Origin: Anaerolineales bacterium
GTDB taxonomy: Bacteria; Chloroflexota; Anaerolineae; Anaerolineales; Villigracilaceae
Assembly: GCA_017882065.1 (NCBI GenBank)
Contig: JADGQD010000017.1
Coordinates: 1 to 17,535 of the forward strand
Reading direction: 5' to 3'
DNA length: 17,535 nucleotides
Shown: piece by piece, positions 1 to 7,501 of the stretch
How the letters are laid out: every line of letters starts with the position of its first letter
Numbering within the stretch: position 1 is the first letter of the stretch
Program-made: the position numbers and the translations under genes
The notes under the pieces: generated by a model
Database searches by the model: none
Told to the model about the DNA's origin: nothing
The model's input: the letters and a program-made list of their open reading frames with translations, nothing else

Positions 1-509
1 TCGCCCCACACCGCACTGACCAGTTGATGCCGGTCCACCACCTGTCCCTGATGGTCAGAGAGCACCCGCAGCACGTGGAACTGCAAGGCTGAAAGCGGCG
101 GTTCAATCACCTGGTTGTCCACCCACACTCTCCGGGAGCGCAGATCCAATCGCAGGCGCCCGGAAGCATCTTCGAAGTCCGACAACGGGACGGTCGCATC
201 GGAAGTCAGGTAGAGAAACTGCTGGGCCAGCGCAATCTGCACCGTGTCCCCATCCTGCAAAGTTACCTGTCCCACCACTGGGGTCCCATTTCGATGTACG
301 CCGTTTTTGCTGCCCAAATCTTCGAGAACAATCCCTTCGAGCGTTGGCGTCAGGCGGGCATGTAAATGCGAAACCTGCCTATCCGGAATGACCACTTCAC
401 AGGTCAACTCACGCCCGATAGTGAGTATCTTATTAAGAACCCAACGCTCGCCTTTCAGCGGGCCGGTTTGTCCAATCAATAATGGGGCTTCTTCCAAGTT
501 CCTGTCCAT
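1..509 (-). CDS. FHA domain and winged-helix (OmpR-type) DNA-binding protein, C-terminus cut by window edge
   Basis: I translated this frame by hand. It gives 169 residues and runs off the left edge without a stop. Residues about 12-100 form a forkhead-associated domain with the canonical residues G32-R33, S47 and H50 (the SxxH motif) and N69-G70. FHA domains bind phosphothreonine peptides. Residues about 116-169 match the start of an OmpR/PhoB-type winged helix (Trans_reg_C), ending in the family's usual VWG motif. The start ATG is preceded by AGGAG at a 9-base spacing, with a TATAAT -10 box just upstream. The gene is divergent from a Ser/Thr kinase, so I infer a phosphorylation-controlled transcription factor, similar in concept to the EmbR/PknH pair of mycobacteria but with the domains in the opposite order. 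The missing C-terminus may hold only the end of the winged helix or further domains. Confidence 0.85.
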   Translation of the reverse strand, partial: MDRNLEEAPLLIGQTGPLKGERWVLNKILTIGRELTCEVVIPDRQVSHLHARLTPTLEGIVLEDLGSKNGVHRNGTPVVGQVTLQDGDTVQIALAQQFLYLTSDATVPLSDFEDASGRLRLDLRSRRVWVDNQVIEPPLSALQFHVLRVLSDHQGQVVDRHQLVSAVWG

Positions 510-533
510 ACGCAATCACTCCTGGAGAAGTTG

Positions 534-539
534 ATTATA
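534..539 (-). promoter_or_regulatory. -10 box of the FHA/winged-helix gene
   Basis: A perfect TATAAT lies on the minus strand. It would place the start of transcription near 527, giving an 18-base leader that contains the AGGAG ribosome site (519-523). The expected -35 position (557-562) reads AAGCGT, which is poor, so only the -10 half is convincing. Confidence 0.45.
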
Positions 540-561
540 CAACAGGACACCAAAAGACGCT

Positions 562-567
562 TATAAT
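562..567 (+). promoter_or_regulatory. -10 box of the Ser/Thr kinase gene
   Basis: A perfect TATAAT on the plus strand predicts a transcript start near 574. No good -35 is seen at 16-18 bases. The box is back to back with the minus-strand TATAAT at 534-539, so the two divergent genes share a compact control region of about 60 bases and could be co-regulated. Confidence 0.4.
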
Positions 568-668
568 ATAACAAATTGCAAACGGAAGCGCAACGCTTGT
601 CAAACGACGCCGAAACTCCTGCCAGCGTTGCGCCGCCTAATTTCTTGTTCGCTGCGAATCGGACCGAT

Positions 669-1661
669 ATGCCTGTCGCGCTAAAAACCGGAGAGGTGCT
701 GCGCGGCCGTTATCGCATTCGCGAGCGCATTGGTCAGGGAGGCATGGGTAATATCTACCTGGCCGACGACCTGCGTCTGGAAGGACGCCGTTGTGCGCTC
801 AAAGAAGTCGAACACGACCGTACTGTACCTGCCAAACTGCTCAAGGAGGCTCGTCAGCAATTCCTGCACGAAGCCACTGTTTTGGCGCGCCTGGACCATC
901 CCAACTTGCCCAAAGTCTCAGACTTCTTCTCCATCGGCCCGCGCGACTACCTGGTTATGGATTACATCCCCGGCAAAGATTTGCGCCTCCGGATACTGGA
1001 TGCCAAGCAGAGCAACACCTTCCTGGCTGAAGAAGATGTGCTCGGCTGGGCCAACCAACTTGCCGATGCCCTGACCTATCTTCATAACCAGACCCCGCCG
1101 CTCGTCCACAGGGACGTGAAACCATCCAACATGAAGATCACCCCCAACGGCCTGCTCAAGCTCGTGGACTTTGGCCTGGTCAAAGCCCTTCTCCCGGATG
1201 AAATGACCATTACCGTCATCCAGGGACGCGGAACCGCCCTCTACACGCCGCTTGAACAATACGGCGGCGACGGTCTTCACACCGACGTCCGCAGCGATAT
1301 TTACGCCTTCGGCTGCACCCTCTACCATCTGTTGACAAATAACCCGCCAACCGACGCCCGGGACCGCTTTTTACGCCCCACCAGCCTGCCTGCGCCACGC
1401 AAACTCAACCCAGCCCTCAGCCCCCGCTCCGAACGCGCCATCCTGTGGGCTATGGAACTGCACCCCAATGATCGCCCAGCGACAGCAGAGGATCTCCGTC
1501 AATTTTTGAATGGAACGCGCGAACTACCTCCTCGTCCGCAAGGACAAGTGCGCGCACAGAATTCGCTTCTCCAATTTTATAAAGGGAAACCAGAGCAGGT
1601 TTTGCTCTGGGTATCGGCTGGCCTGTTGATCGTCAGTCTGGTTGCTTCGTTGATCCCGTAG
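669..1661 (+). CDS. tail-anchored Hanks-type serine/threonine protein kinase
   Basis: This is a eukaryotic-like protein kinase of 330 residues. Seen in order are the glycine-rich loop GQGGMG (22-27), the ATP-anchoring lysine K45 in ALKE, the catalytic loop HRDVKPSN (from 147), the metal-binding DFG (167-169), PLEQ replacing the APE motif (194-197), and the DIYAFG segment. A single hydrophobic segment (about 311-329) lies at the very C-terminus with almost nothing after it. The enzyme should therefore be cytoplasmic and tail-anchored, without an extracellular sensor such as PASTA. I chose ATG 669 because it begins just before the conserved kinase start. An in-frame TTG at 576 would add 31 low-complexity residues and lies 9 bases after a TATAAT, so a leaderless TTG start is possible. 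Neither start has a clear Shine-Dalgarno site. The divergent FHA protein is the natural candidate substrate. The last 29 bases overlap the convergent GH3-like gene. Confidence 0.9.
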   Translation: MPVALKTGEVLRGRYRIRERIGQGGMGNIYLADDLRLEGRRCALKEVEHDRTVPAKLLKEARQQFLHEATVLARLDHPNLPKVSDFFSIGPRDYLVMDYIPGKDLRLRILDAKQSNTFLAEEDVLGWANQLADALTYLHNQTPPLVHRDVKPSNMKITPNGLLKLVDFGLVKALLPDEMTITVIQGRGTALYTPLEQYGGDGLHTDVRSDIYAFGCTLYHLLTNNPPTDARDRFLRPTSLPAPRKLNPALSPRSERAILWAMELHPNDRPATAEDLRQFLNGTRELPPRPQGQVRAQNSLLQFYKGKPEQVLLWVSAGLLIVSLVASLIP

Positions 1662-4446
1662 ATAGTCGCCGCCAGGCATAAGCGGATCCAAAACCAACCG
1701 CCGCGCCCAGTAAGACAACCCCCATCATCCCCAGCCATCCACGTCTTTGAAGATAAACCGCCGCGCCTGGCAGGCGCACGGCCAGATAAGTATACGCCAG
1801 TAACCCGCCAGCGACAATACACAATGCCCAGCGCACCCCCCAGCGCGTAGCGATATACCGCTTGCCAAGCCAGTAAGCAAGAATGCCCAGTCCCCCCAGG
1901 ATAAGCATCATTCCAAACCAACCGCCCAGGCCCGGATACCCCTGTGCCAAAGGTGAGGAAGGTTCCACATCTGGGGTGACGATGGCTTCCAGTGTAGGCG
2001 TTAAACTAATGTTTGGAGTCGGGGCAACGATTGTCACACTGAGGCCTTCGCCAGAAGCATCCAATTGCATGACCTCCGAGGTTAGCGCAGGATCACTTTC
2101 TGCGCGGATTTCAATCAGTCCGGGACGGTCAATGCTGAACGACGCTCTTGCCAAGCCCTGAAGCGTGACTGCATTAATCTGCTGGACAACTCCCCCCTCC
2201 CCGCTCAACGAAATGTTGAAGCGTACACCCGTCCCATCCGGGACAGGGTGACCGTTATGATCAAGAATGACGCTTGTCCGTACCGATACGGTATCGCCGA
2301 CACGGAAAGATGGTGTGGGAGTCGCATCGGGTGTAGCCGAGGCCGTTGAAGCAGACACAGGTGACAGATCCATAGAGAGCCCGATGACTTGATTCGGGTC
2401 GGGGGTGGTCGCAATGAAAAGGTCATATCCGATCCCTGCTACTGAAACAGGCAACGAACCCGCCGTAGAAAGTTCCCGGAAAAGCAGACGCGCTGCCACT
2501 TCCACAAACGGTGCGGATTTGCTGTAAAGACTATAATAGGCTGTCAACTTGGAAATATCGGTGGCATCGAGATAATACGGGGCATTGAAAGCAAACACGA
2601 CAACCTGTTTATCGCGCAGCAAGTCCTGCCGCTCGGAAAGGAATCGGCGCAGGAGCGTCGTCTGGGACTCGGCGGGTTCGGCATCCAGCATATTGATAAT
2701 CACCCATTTCGCCTGGCGCAATGAGCCTTCCAAGGGTGAGTCGCCCGCCGCGACATTCAGGATGGCCTCCAAACTTGTAAGAGGGTAGGAAATCAGACGG
2801 TTGGCTTGCTCCTGCCCACCAGCCTTGGGACCGTAGAGACGCAGGATCACATTTTGCAGAGCATCTACCGATAACATAGATTCCTCATCACAAGTGCTGC
2901 ACTGTCTTCCACTTCGAGTGTCGGTCAGAAAAACAATCCGGTCCCCCCCCACAGGAGGCGATGGGAGGACAGTATCCAGGTCCGGCATATTCGGGCTGAC
3001 CAGGGTGGCAGACTCACGGGCAACTTCAAAGGTCACAGCCTGCGAATGCCCTAAAATTGCCAGTCCCTCTGATGGCGGGATAACCACTACCGGTTCAAAA
3101 TCGCTGTATGTGCGATATTTGGCAGTCAGGATGCGAACGACCGCATCATCCACGCGCTGGGCAAAGGCCGGGTCTTCACGATATTTTTGATTGAAGAACT
3201 CAATCGCTCTGACAACAGTCGTGTAATTATCCGGCGCGTCACTGGAAACAATATTTCCCATGAAGAGCAGGTCGTTCCCGGCCAGGAAAGCATCTCGCGC
3301 CACCAGCCGGGCCATAAAGGATTGCCCGCCCGGATCATAGAATCGGCGCACCGTCTGGCTGCCGAGGTCGTCGCTAACCATCAACCCTCCCGCCGCGCGC
3401 CAGGTGGCGAAGGCCGGTAGAGACAGGATCTGTGAAAGCGCTTGCGAGTCAAAACTGACCGGGCGCGTGGTCGAGCGGATGTTGCCTTGAAAACCCTGGT
3501 AACGGATGTGGGAGACCAGCAGACCATCAGCAGTACTCTCTGGAGTAGCCGCATTTCCCGTAACGGAGAAAAATGGAGCCAATTCAATTTGCTTCAATTG
3601 CTCAAGCGACTTGCGGACCGTAGCCGGTTCTTCTCCCGCGGGACGGTCGGCGCTGCCACGGCCGGGGAAGTGGTCAGCGATAACCGTCAACCGCCCATTG
3701 CTTCCGGTATGCAAACCAGTAATATAGGCACTCCCCATCGCCCCTACCCAATACGGATCGCCACCGAAAGCGCTCGCACCCAGTCCATTCCCCAGCGTGG
3801 ATCCGGGTGATTCGAGTACATCCAGCGAAGGGCCAAAATACAGGTTAAACCCAATGCCGGAAAGTTCCTGTCCGGCAACCGCGCCGACTTGTTCAGCCAG
3901 TGCCGGATTCCAGGTCGCGCCGAGTGCCATCAAATCTGGCAGAGGCGTCAGACCGTTGAGGATCTGGTCATTGGGATAGCCATCACCATCCTGGGAAACG
4001 CCAATAAAGAGGGGGATGTAATTAGCCGGGGCGGAGGTGGGCGTCGGTGCAGGAGTGGGTGTGCCGGTGTCTATGCCAGCGGGCAGGGCTTGCGAGGCCT
4101 GCCATTCGGCAGACTGCAATTGGGTAATCAACTGGTAGGCAACTGAAACGGTATCGGGGGCAGCCACAAAATTGTCATTGCCGGCCAGCAACACCACACC
4201 CCCGGCATGGTAACTGGCAATCAAGTCATAAATCTGGGAGTTCTGGTCCGCAGTAGAACCAGTGAAGGTCACCAAAAAGAGTTGCCCCACCCGTTCTTCC
4301 GGCGTCATCTTCGCAAGCATTTGACGGGCGTTCACGGTCGGGTCACTACTCTGGAACGAACCTGACACGCGCGCAGCGACCGTCGGGCTAAAGGACAACG
4401 CCAACGACACCAATAAAAAGATGGATAGAAAACGGCGAAGGATCAT
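1633..4446 (-). CDS. exported GH3/NagZ-like protein with Ig-like domain and three C-terminal membrane segments
   Basis: This is a protein of 937 residues. Residues 1-25 are a signal peptide (RR, hydrophobic core, then AxA). Residues about 27-440 resemble glycoside hydrolase family 3 of the NagZ type: MTPEERVGQLF, GPSLDV, HFPGRG (259-264) and SDDLGS with the expected nucleophile D359. Residues about 450-690 resemble the GH3 C-terminal domain. Residues about 712-800 form a bacterial Ig-like domain, followed by a Pro/Thr linker and membrane segments at about 842-861, 872-890 and 903-925. The catalytic part should be outside the cell and tethered. The lysine that usually precedes HFPG is D258, and the Asp-x-His acid/base dyad of NagZ loops is not visible, so hydrolysis of N-acetylglucosaminides is uncertain. 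It is the third minus-strand gene after the AAA ATPase and GDPD genes, 83 bases below GDPD, with no clear ribosome site. It overlaps the kinase gene tail to tail by 29 bases. Confidence 0.87.
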   Translation of the reverse strand: MILRRFLSIFLLVSLALSFSPTVAARVSGSFQSSDPTVNARQMLAKMTPEERVGQLFLVTFTGSTADQNSQIYDLIASYHAGGVVLLAGNDNFVAAPDTVSVAYQLITQLQSAEWQASQALPAGIDTGTPTPAPTPTSAPANYIPLFIGVSQDGDGYPNDQILNGLTPLPDLMALGATWNPALAEQVGAVAGQELSGIGFNLYFGPSLDVLESPGSTLGNGLGASAFGGDPYWVGAMGSAYITGLHTGSNGRLTVIADHFPGRGSADRPAGEEPATVRKSLEQLKQIELAPFFSVTGNAATPESTADGLLVSHIRYQGFQGNIRSTTRPVSFDSQALSQILSLPAFATWRAAGGLMVSDDLGSQTVRRFYDPGGQSFMARLVARDAFLAGNDLLFMGNIVSSDAPDNYTTVVRAIEFFNQKYREDPAFAQRVDDAVVRILTAKYRTYSDFEPVVVIPPSEGLAILGHSQAVTFEVARESATLVSPNMPDLDTVLPSPPVGGDRIVFLTDTRSGRQCSTCDEESMLSVDALQNVILRLYGPKAGGQEQANRLISYPLTSLEAILNVAAGDSPLEGSLRQAKWVIINMLDAEPAESQTTLLRRFLSERQDLLRDKQVVVFAFNAPYYLDATDISKLTAYYSLYSKSAPFVEVAARLLFRELSTAGSLPVSVAGIGYDLFIATTPDPNQVIGLSMDLSPVSASTASATPDATPTPSFRVGDTVSVRTSVILDHNGHPVPDGTGVRFNISLSGEGGVVQQINAVTLQGLARASFSIDRPGLIEIRAESDPALTSEVMQLDASGEGLSVTIVAPTPNISLTPTLEAIVTPDVEPSSPLAQGYPGLGGWFGMMLILGGLGILAYWLGKRYIATRWGVRWALCIVAGGLLAYTYLAVRLPGAAVYLQRRGWLGMMGVVLLGAAVGFGSAYAWRRLSTGSTKQPD

Positions 4447-4529
4447 TTTGAATCAAACCGGTAACATAGTACTTTTTGGTATGTGTGGAGTGATGCGTAT
4501 TGCAGTCTGATCAAGCGACTCCGATGGGA

Positions 4530-5279
4530 TTAATTGCCTCTCCCAAGCAGACGGAGCACCAGCGCCGGGTCATCGGTAATGATACCGTCCACGCCCAAAC
4601 CAATTATACGCTTGACATCCGCTTCGGTAGTGACCGTCCAGGCGTTGACCCGTTTCCCAGCCGCGTGGATACGGTCAACCAGCCCGGCATTCACGTCCGT
4701 CATGTACGGATTCAGGGCAGTGTAATCGCCACGCCAACCTAAGGTGCGGCCCCACAAGCCCATCAGACCGGGAAATGTCAAGAGTCCGCGCGGGACCTCG
4801 GGCAGGAGCAGGCATGCCTTCTGCAGGTTGTGGGCGAAAAAAGACGAGAAGAGCACCCGGCTTTGCATTCCGTGTTTTTTGACCAGTTCCACCACTTTCG
4901 GCACAAGCGCATCGTTCGGAGTGGAATAGTTGGTCAATTCGACATTCATGTAAATACGTTTGCCGATCGTTTCGAAGACCTCATCGAGAGCAGGAATTCT
5001 TTCGCCAGGGTACTGCCCGGGAAACTGCACACCGGCTTCCAGTTCCCGTAGCACCGCGAGGGGAAGTTTGGCAGCGTTCCCGGTCCCGTTTGTCGTGCGG
5101 TCCACCGTCTGGTCATGGAGGACGATAACCTGACCGTCCGCCGTTAATTTAACGTCGAACTCAACGGCATCCGCACCCTTTTCGGCTGCCTGCTTGAAAG
5201 CAGACAAAGTATTTTCCGGGGCATAAGCTTTATCGCCGCGATGAGCAATAACAACAGGGGACGCCAAATCGGTCCACAT
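4530..5279 (-). CDS. glycerophosphodiester phosphodiesterase (GDPD family)
   Basis: This enzyme hydrolyses glycerophosphodiesters from phospholipid turnover to glycerol-3-phosphate and an alcohol. It has 249 residues, typical of short cytosolic bacterial GDPDs, and no signal peptide. Visible motifs are HRG (H13, R14) with PENT (E22), EFDVKLTADG (E40, D42), VLHD (H55) and the C-terminal WTV...GVDGIITDDP that closes the TIM barrel. Together these supply the expected metal and catalytic residues. I chose ATG 5279: it follows the stop codon of the upstream AAA ATPase gene by one base (TAAAATG), which implies translational coupling. A longer reading from 5318 would add 13 residues overlapping the ATPase and is less likely. 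No independent ribosome site is seen. Confidence 0.93.
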   Translation of the reverse strand: MWTDLASPVVIAHRGDKAYAPENTLSAFKQAAEKGADAVEFDVKLTADGQVIVLHDQTVDRTTNGTGNAAKLPLAVLRELEAGVQFPGQYPGERIPALDEVFETIGKRIYMNVELTNYSTPNDALVPKVVELVKKHGMQSRVLFSSFFAHNLQKACLLLPEVPRGLLTFPGLMGLWGRTLGWRGDYTALNPYMTDVNAGLVDRIHAAGKRVNAWTVTTEADVKRIIGLGVDGIITDDPALVLRLLGRGN

Positions 5280-5280
5280 T

Positions 5281-6609
5281 TTAGATGTCCACGAAGTAAG
5301 CTTGCGAGGCGCGGTCAATCATTTCCGTCGTCATCGCCGGTTCGGCGGAAAGATAGCGGGCGATATCGAGAATCTGGTCACATAGGTCACGCGGATGGGA
5401 GGCTCGCATTTTTCGATTTCGCTTGATGTAGTACTCCTGCAATAGATAGGCCAACCCCTCGTCGTTGTATGGAATGCCCTTCAGCTGGGACACACGCTGA
5501 AATATTTCGCGATAATCCTCAAAAGAAGGATCCGATATTTCAATCTTATGGCGCAGACGGCGCAGAAAGGCTTCGTCCACCAAGTCGCGCGGCGGCAGGT
5601 TGGTGGAGAACACCACCAACACATCGAACGGGATTTCGATCTTGCGGCCGGTGTGCAGGGTCAGGTAATCGACGCGGTTTTCGAGCGGGACGATCCAGCG
5701 ATTGAGCAAATCGCGCGGTCTCACCTGCTGCCTGCCGAAATCGTCGATAAGTAAAATTCCCCCGTTGGCCTTGACCTGGAACGGAGCCTCATAGAATTTG
5801 TTCGTATCATCAAAGACGAGATCGAGACCTTCCAAGGTCAGTTCGCCACCGACCATGATGAACGGGCGGCGGATCTTGACCCAGCGCGGGTCGCGCCGTA
5901 CGGTTGTGCGCAGGCTGCCGTTTCCAATCGGTTGGGAATCCGAATCGGGCGCCAGTTGGTGGTTCACCGAGTCATAGAGTTTGACAATCTGCCCATCCAG
6001 ATAAAGTGCATATGGAATGTACATCATCTGGCTCAAAACGAGATTGCCAAACGCTTTTGCCACGCTAGTCTTGCCGTTACCGGGAGGCCCATAGAGAAAT
6101 ATTGACGTGCCGGAGTTCAGCGCTGGGCCAAGCCGCTGGAAAGTAGTCTCGGAAAGGACCAACTGGGAAAGAATCTGGCGCATTGTCCGGCTGTTGATTG
6201 CCACACGCCCGCGGCTCTGGTGGCGGATGGATTCGTTATAAACTTCTATCGGGACAGGTGCCGGGCCTGCATACTGGCTGCGCTCCAGGGCCTCTCTGGC
6301 GCGGACGATACCCGCACCGGTGATGGCATATTGATAGGAACCTTCCCCCAATCCCATTTGCGAGGATTTGACCTCGATGAGTTTCTCGCGTTTTAGCGTT
6401 TCGAGAATCTGATCAACTATCCCCACAAAAGGCAGGGATATCACCTCGGCAGCCTTAAAGCCTGTAAGATAGCCTTGAAAATAAAAAATCTTTAACGCCA
6501 AATCCTGCAACCAGAGCAACGACAAGCCAGTATCTTCCAACTTGATCATCGGCGGAGGAACAAATGAAGCGCCCTGGATAACGGATTCAGTTCTTGGCAA
6601 AGCAGTCAT
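5281..6609 (-). CDS. AAA family ATPase with N-terminal winged-helix-like region, function unknown
   Basis: The protein has 442 residues. Residues about 28-105 look helical then winged-helix-like (a KLIEV wing and a following YAITGAG segment), which would suit DNA or protein binding. The ATPase core has Walker A GPPGNGKT (174-181), Walker B ILLIDDFG (D299, D300, so Asp replaces the usual Glu), sensor-1 FSTN (N347) and arginines in FLRRLRHK that could act as finger residues. A helical lid follows up to about 440. No membrane segment is present. The start is well supported: GGGAGG lies 5 bases before the ATG, and an extended -10 TGCTATAAT lies 30 bases upstream. It is the first gene of a minus-strand operon with GDPD one base behind. 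I recognise the fold but not a named function. MoxR-like or other remodelling ATPases are alternatives. Confidence 0.85.
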   Translation of the reverse strand: MTALPRTESVIQGASFVPPPMIKLEDTGLSLLWLQDLALKIFYFQGYLTGFKAAEVISLPFVGIVDQILETLKREKLIEVKSSQMGLGEGSYQYAITGAGIVRAREALERSQYAGPAPVPIEVYNESIRHQSRGRVAINSRTMRQILSQLVLSETTFQRLGPALNSGTSIFLYGPPGNGKTSVAKAFGNLVLSQMMYIPYALYLDGQIVKLYDSVNHQLAPDSDSQPIGNGSLRTTVRRDPRWVKIRRPFIMVGGELTLEGLDLVFDDTNKFYEAPFQVKANGGILLIDDFGRQQVRPRDLLNRWIVPLENRVDYLTLHTGRKIEIPFDVLVVFSTNLPPRDLVDEAFLRRLRHKIEISDPSFEDYREIFQRVSQLKGIPYNDEGLAYLLQEYYIKRNRKMRASHPRDLCDQILDIARYLSAEPAMTTEMIDRASQAYFVDI

Positions 6610-6638
6610 AGCGGCCTCCCGATTGAGAATACAGATGA

Positions 6639-6647
6639 ATTATAGCA
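6639..6647 (-). promoter_or_regulatory. extended -10 promoter of the AAA ATPase-GDPD operon
   Basis: TGCTATAAT on the minus strand is a TGn-extended consensus -10. Transcription would begin near 6632, leaving a leader of about 23 bases with the GGGAGG site at 6615-6620. No convincing -35 is seen, as is normal for extended -10 promoters. Confidence 0.55.
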
Positions 6648-6678
6648 CGCTGATTTTCTTACAGGGTTACATTTCGTT

Positions 6679-6684
6679 TATAAT
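6679..6684 (+). promoter_or_regulatory. -10 box directly before the glycosyltransferase start (leaderless transcript likely)
   Basis: A consensus TATAAT ends 7 bases before the ATG at 6691, so the predicted first base of the mRNA is the start codon itself or very close to it. No Shine-Dalgarno site exists. The -35 region is weak. It is divergent from the ATPase promoter. Confidence 0.55.
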
Positions 6685-6690
6685 TGGTCC

Positions 6691-7374
6691 ATGACACTTT
6701 CGGTAATTATCCCAATTTTTAACGAAATTAAAACCCTCAACACGATCTTGGAACGCGTCCTGGCGACCGAACTCGCCGACGAGATCCTTCTCATAGACGA
6801 TGGTTCTACGGACGGGACCCGTGAACTGCTCGCAACGTTGGAAGGCCGCCAGGGTATTCGGGTGATTCACCACGCACAGAACCAGGGCAAAGGTGGGGCG
6901 GTCCGTACCGGCATCTCCGCTGCAACCGGTGATGTGATACTCATCCAGGATGCGGACCTGGAGTACGATCCGCGCGATTATCATGCGCTGCTCAAACCCA
7001 TCGAGGAGGGCAAAGCAGATGTAGTCTACGGATCTCGTTTCCTGGGTGGACCACACAGGGTAACCATGTTCTGGCACATGCTCGCCAACAAATTACTCAC
7101 CCTTACGACCAATCTGCTATATGACACCATCCTGAGCGATATGGAAACCGGTTACAAAGTGTTCCGCCGTGAAGTGTTGGAAAAAATCAAACTTCGCGCT
7201 AACCGCTTCGACTTCGAACCGGAATTCACTGCCAAGATTCTCAAACAGAAGGTGCGCATCTACGAAGTGCCAATCTCCTTCAACCCACGTAATTACGCTG
7301 AAGGCAAGAAAATTAGGTTGAAAGATGCTTTTGAGGCTGTCTGGGCTTTGCTCAAATACAGATTCGTTGATTGA
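6691..7374 (+). CDS. family 2 glycosyltransferase, dolichol-phosphate-mannose synthase-like
   Basis: The protein has 227 residues and a GT-A fold: SVIIPIFNE at the N-terminus, LLIDDGSTDGT (D36, D37 contact the nucleotide), KGGAVRTG, and QDADLEYDP with the metal-binding D87-x-D89 motif. DMETGYKVFRR (about 150-160) is also typical of DPM1/polyprenyl-phosphate sugar transferases. The likely reaction is transfer of a sugar from a nucleotide sugar (for example GDP-mannose or UDP-glucose) to a polyprenyl phosphate or membrane acceptor on the cytoplasmic face. No C-terminal membrane segments are present, unlike ArnC/GtrB types. The exact donor cannot be read from sequence. The gene is monocistronic, with its own -10 box just upstream and a strong hairpin terminator just downstream. 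ATG 6691 is the only reasonable start because the conserved SVIIPIFNE begins at residue 4. Confidence 0.92.
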   Translation: MTLSVIIPIFNEIKTLNTILERVLATELADEILLIDDGSTDGTRELLATLEGRQGIRVIHHAQNQGKGGAVRTGISAATGDVILIQDADLEYDPRDYHALLKPIEEGKADVVYGSRFLGGPHRVTMFWHMLANKLLTLTTNLLYDTILSDMETGYKVFRREVLEKIKLRANRFDFEPEFTAKILKQKVRIYEVPISFNPRNYAEGKKIRLKDAFEAVWALLKYRFVD

Positions 7375-7386
7375 TATGCAAAAGAC

Positions 7387-7422
7387 ATCGGTTCCCTTAT
7401 TAATCTAAGGGAGCCGATTTTT
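7387..7422. terminator. intrinsic terminator between convergent glycosyltransferase and recJ genes
   Basis: A 13-bp stem, with one G-T pair, is formed by ATCGGTTCCCTTA (7387-7399) and TAAGGGAGCCGAT (7406-7418), with a 6-base loop and a run of T to 7422. It clearly serves the plus-strand gene. On the minus strand the stem is followed by GTCTTTTG, so it may also end the suf-recJ transcript. Confidence 0.85.
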
Positions 7423-7501
7423 CATTGGCCCTCACTCCAATATCTAAGAAGCAATTTCTCCTGCAGTGATTGGAAAGGCCAGGCGCATCAAGGACCTCTA
7501 G

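Noticed and set aside
531..567. TTGATT (531-536) as the -35 of the kinase promoter
   Set aside because: The spacer to TATAAT at 562 would be 25 bases, far outside the 16-19 range.
576..668. Longer kinase start at TTG 576 as the main reading
   Set aside because: The added 31 residues are low-complexity and unlike kinase N-termini. It is kept only as an alternative because a TATAAT lies 9 bases upstream.
5281..6609. MoxR or NtrC-type assignment for the AAA ATPase
   Set aside because: There is no GAFTGA loop or response-regulator domain, so NtrC is excluded. The N-terminal winged-helix-like region and sequence style do not clearly match MoxR, so I leave it unnamed.
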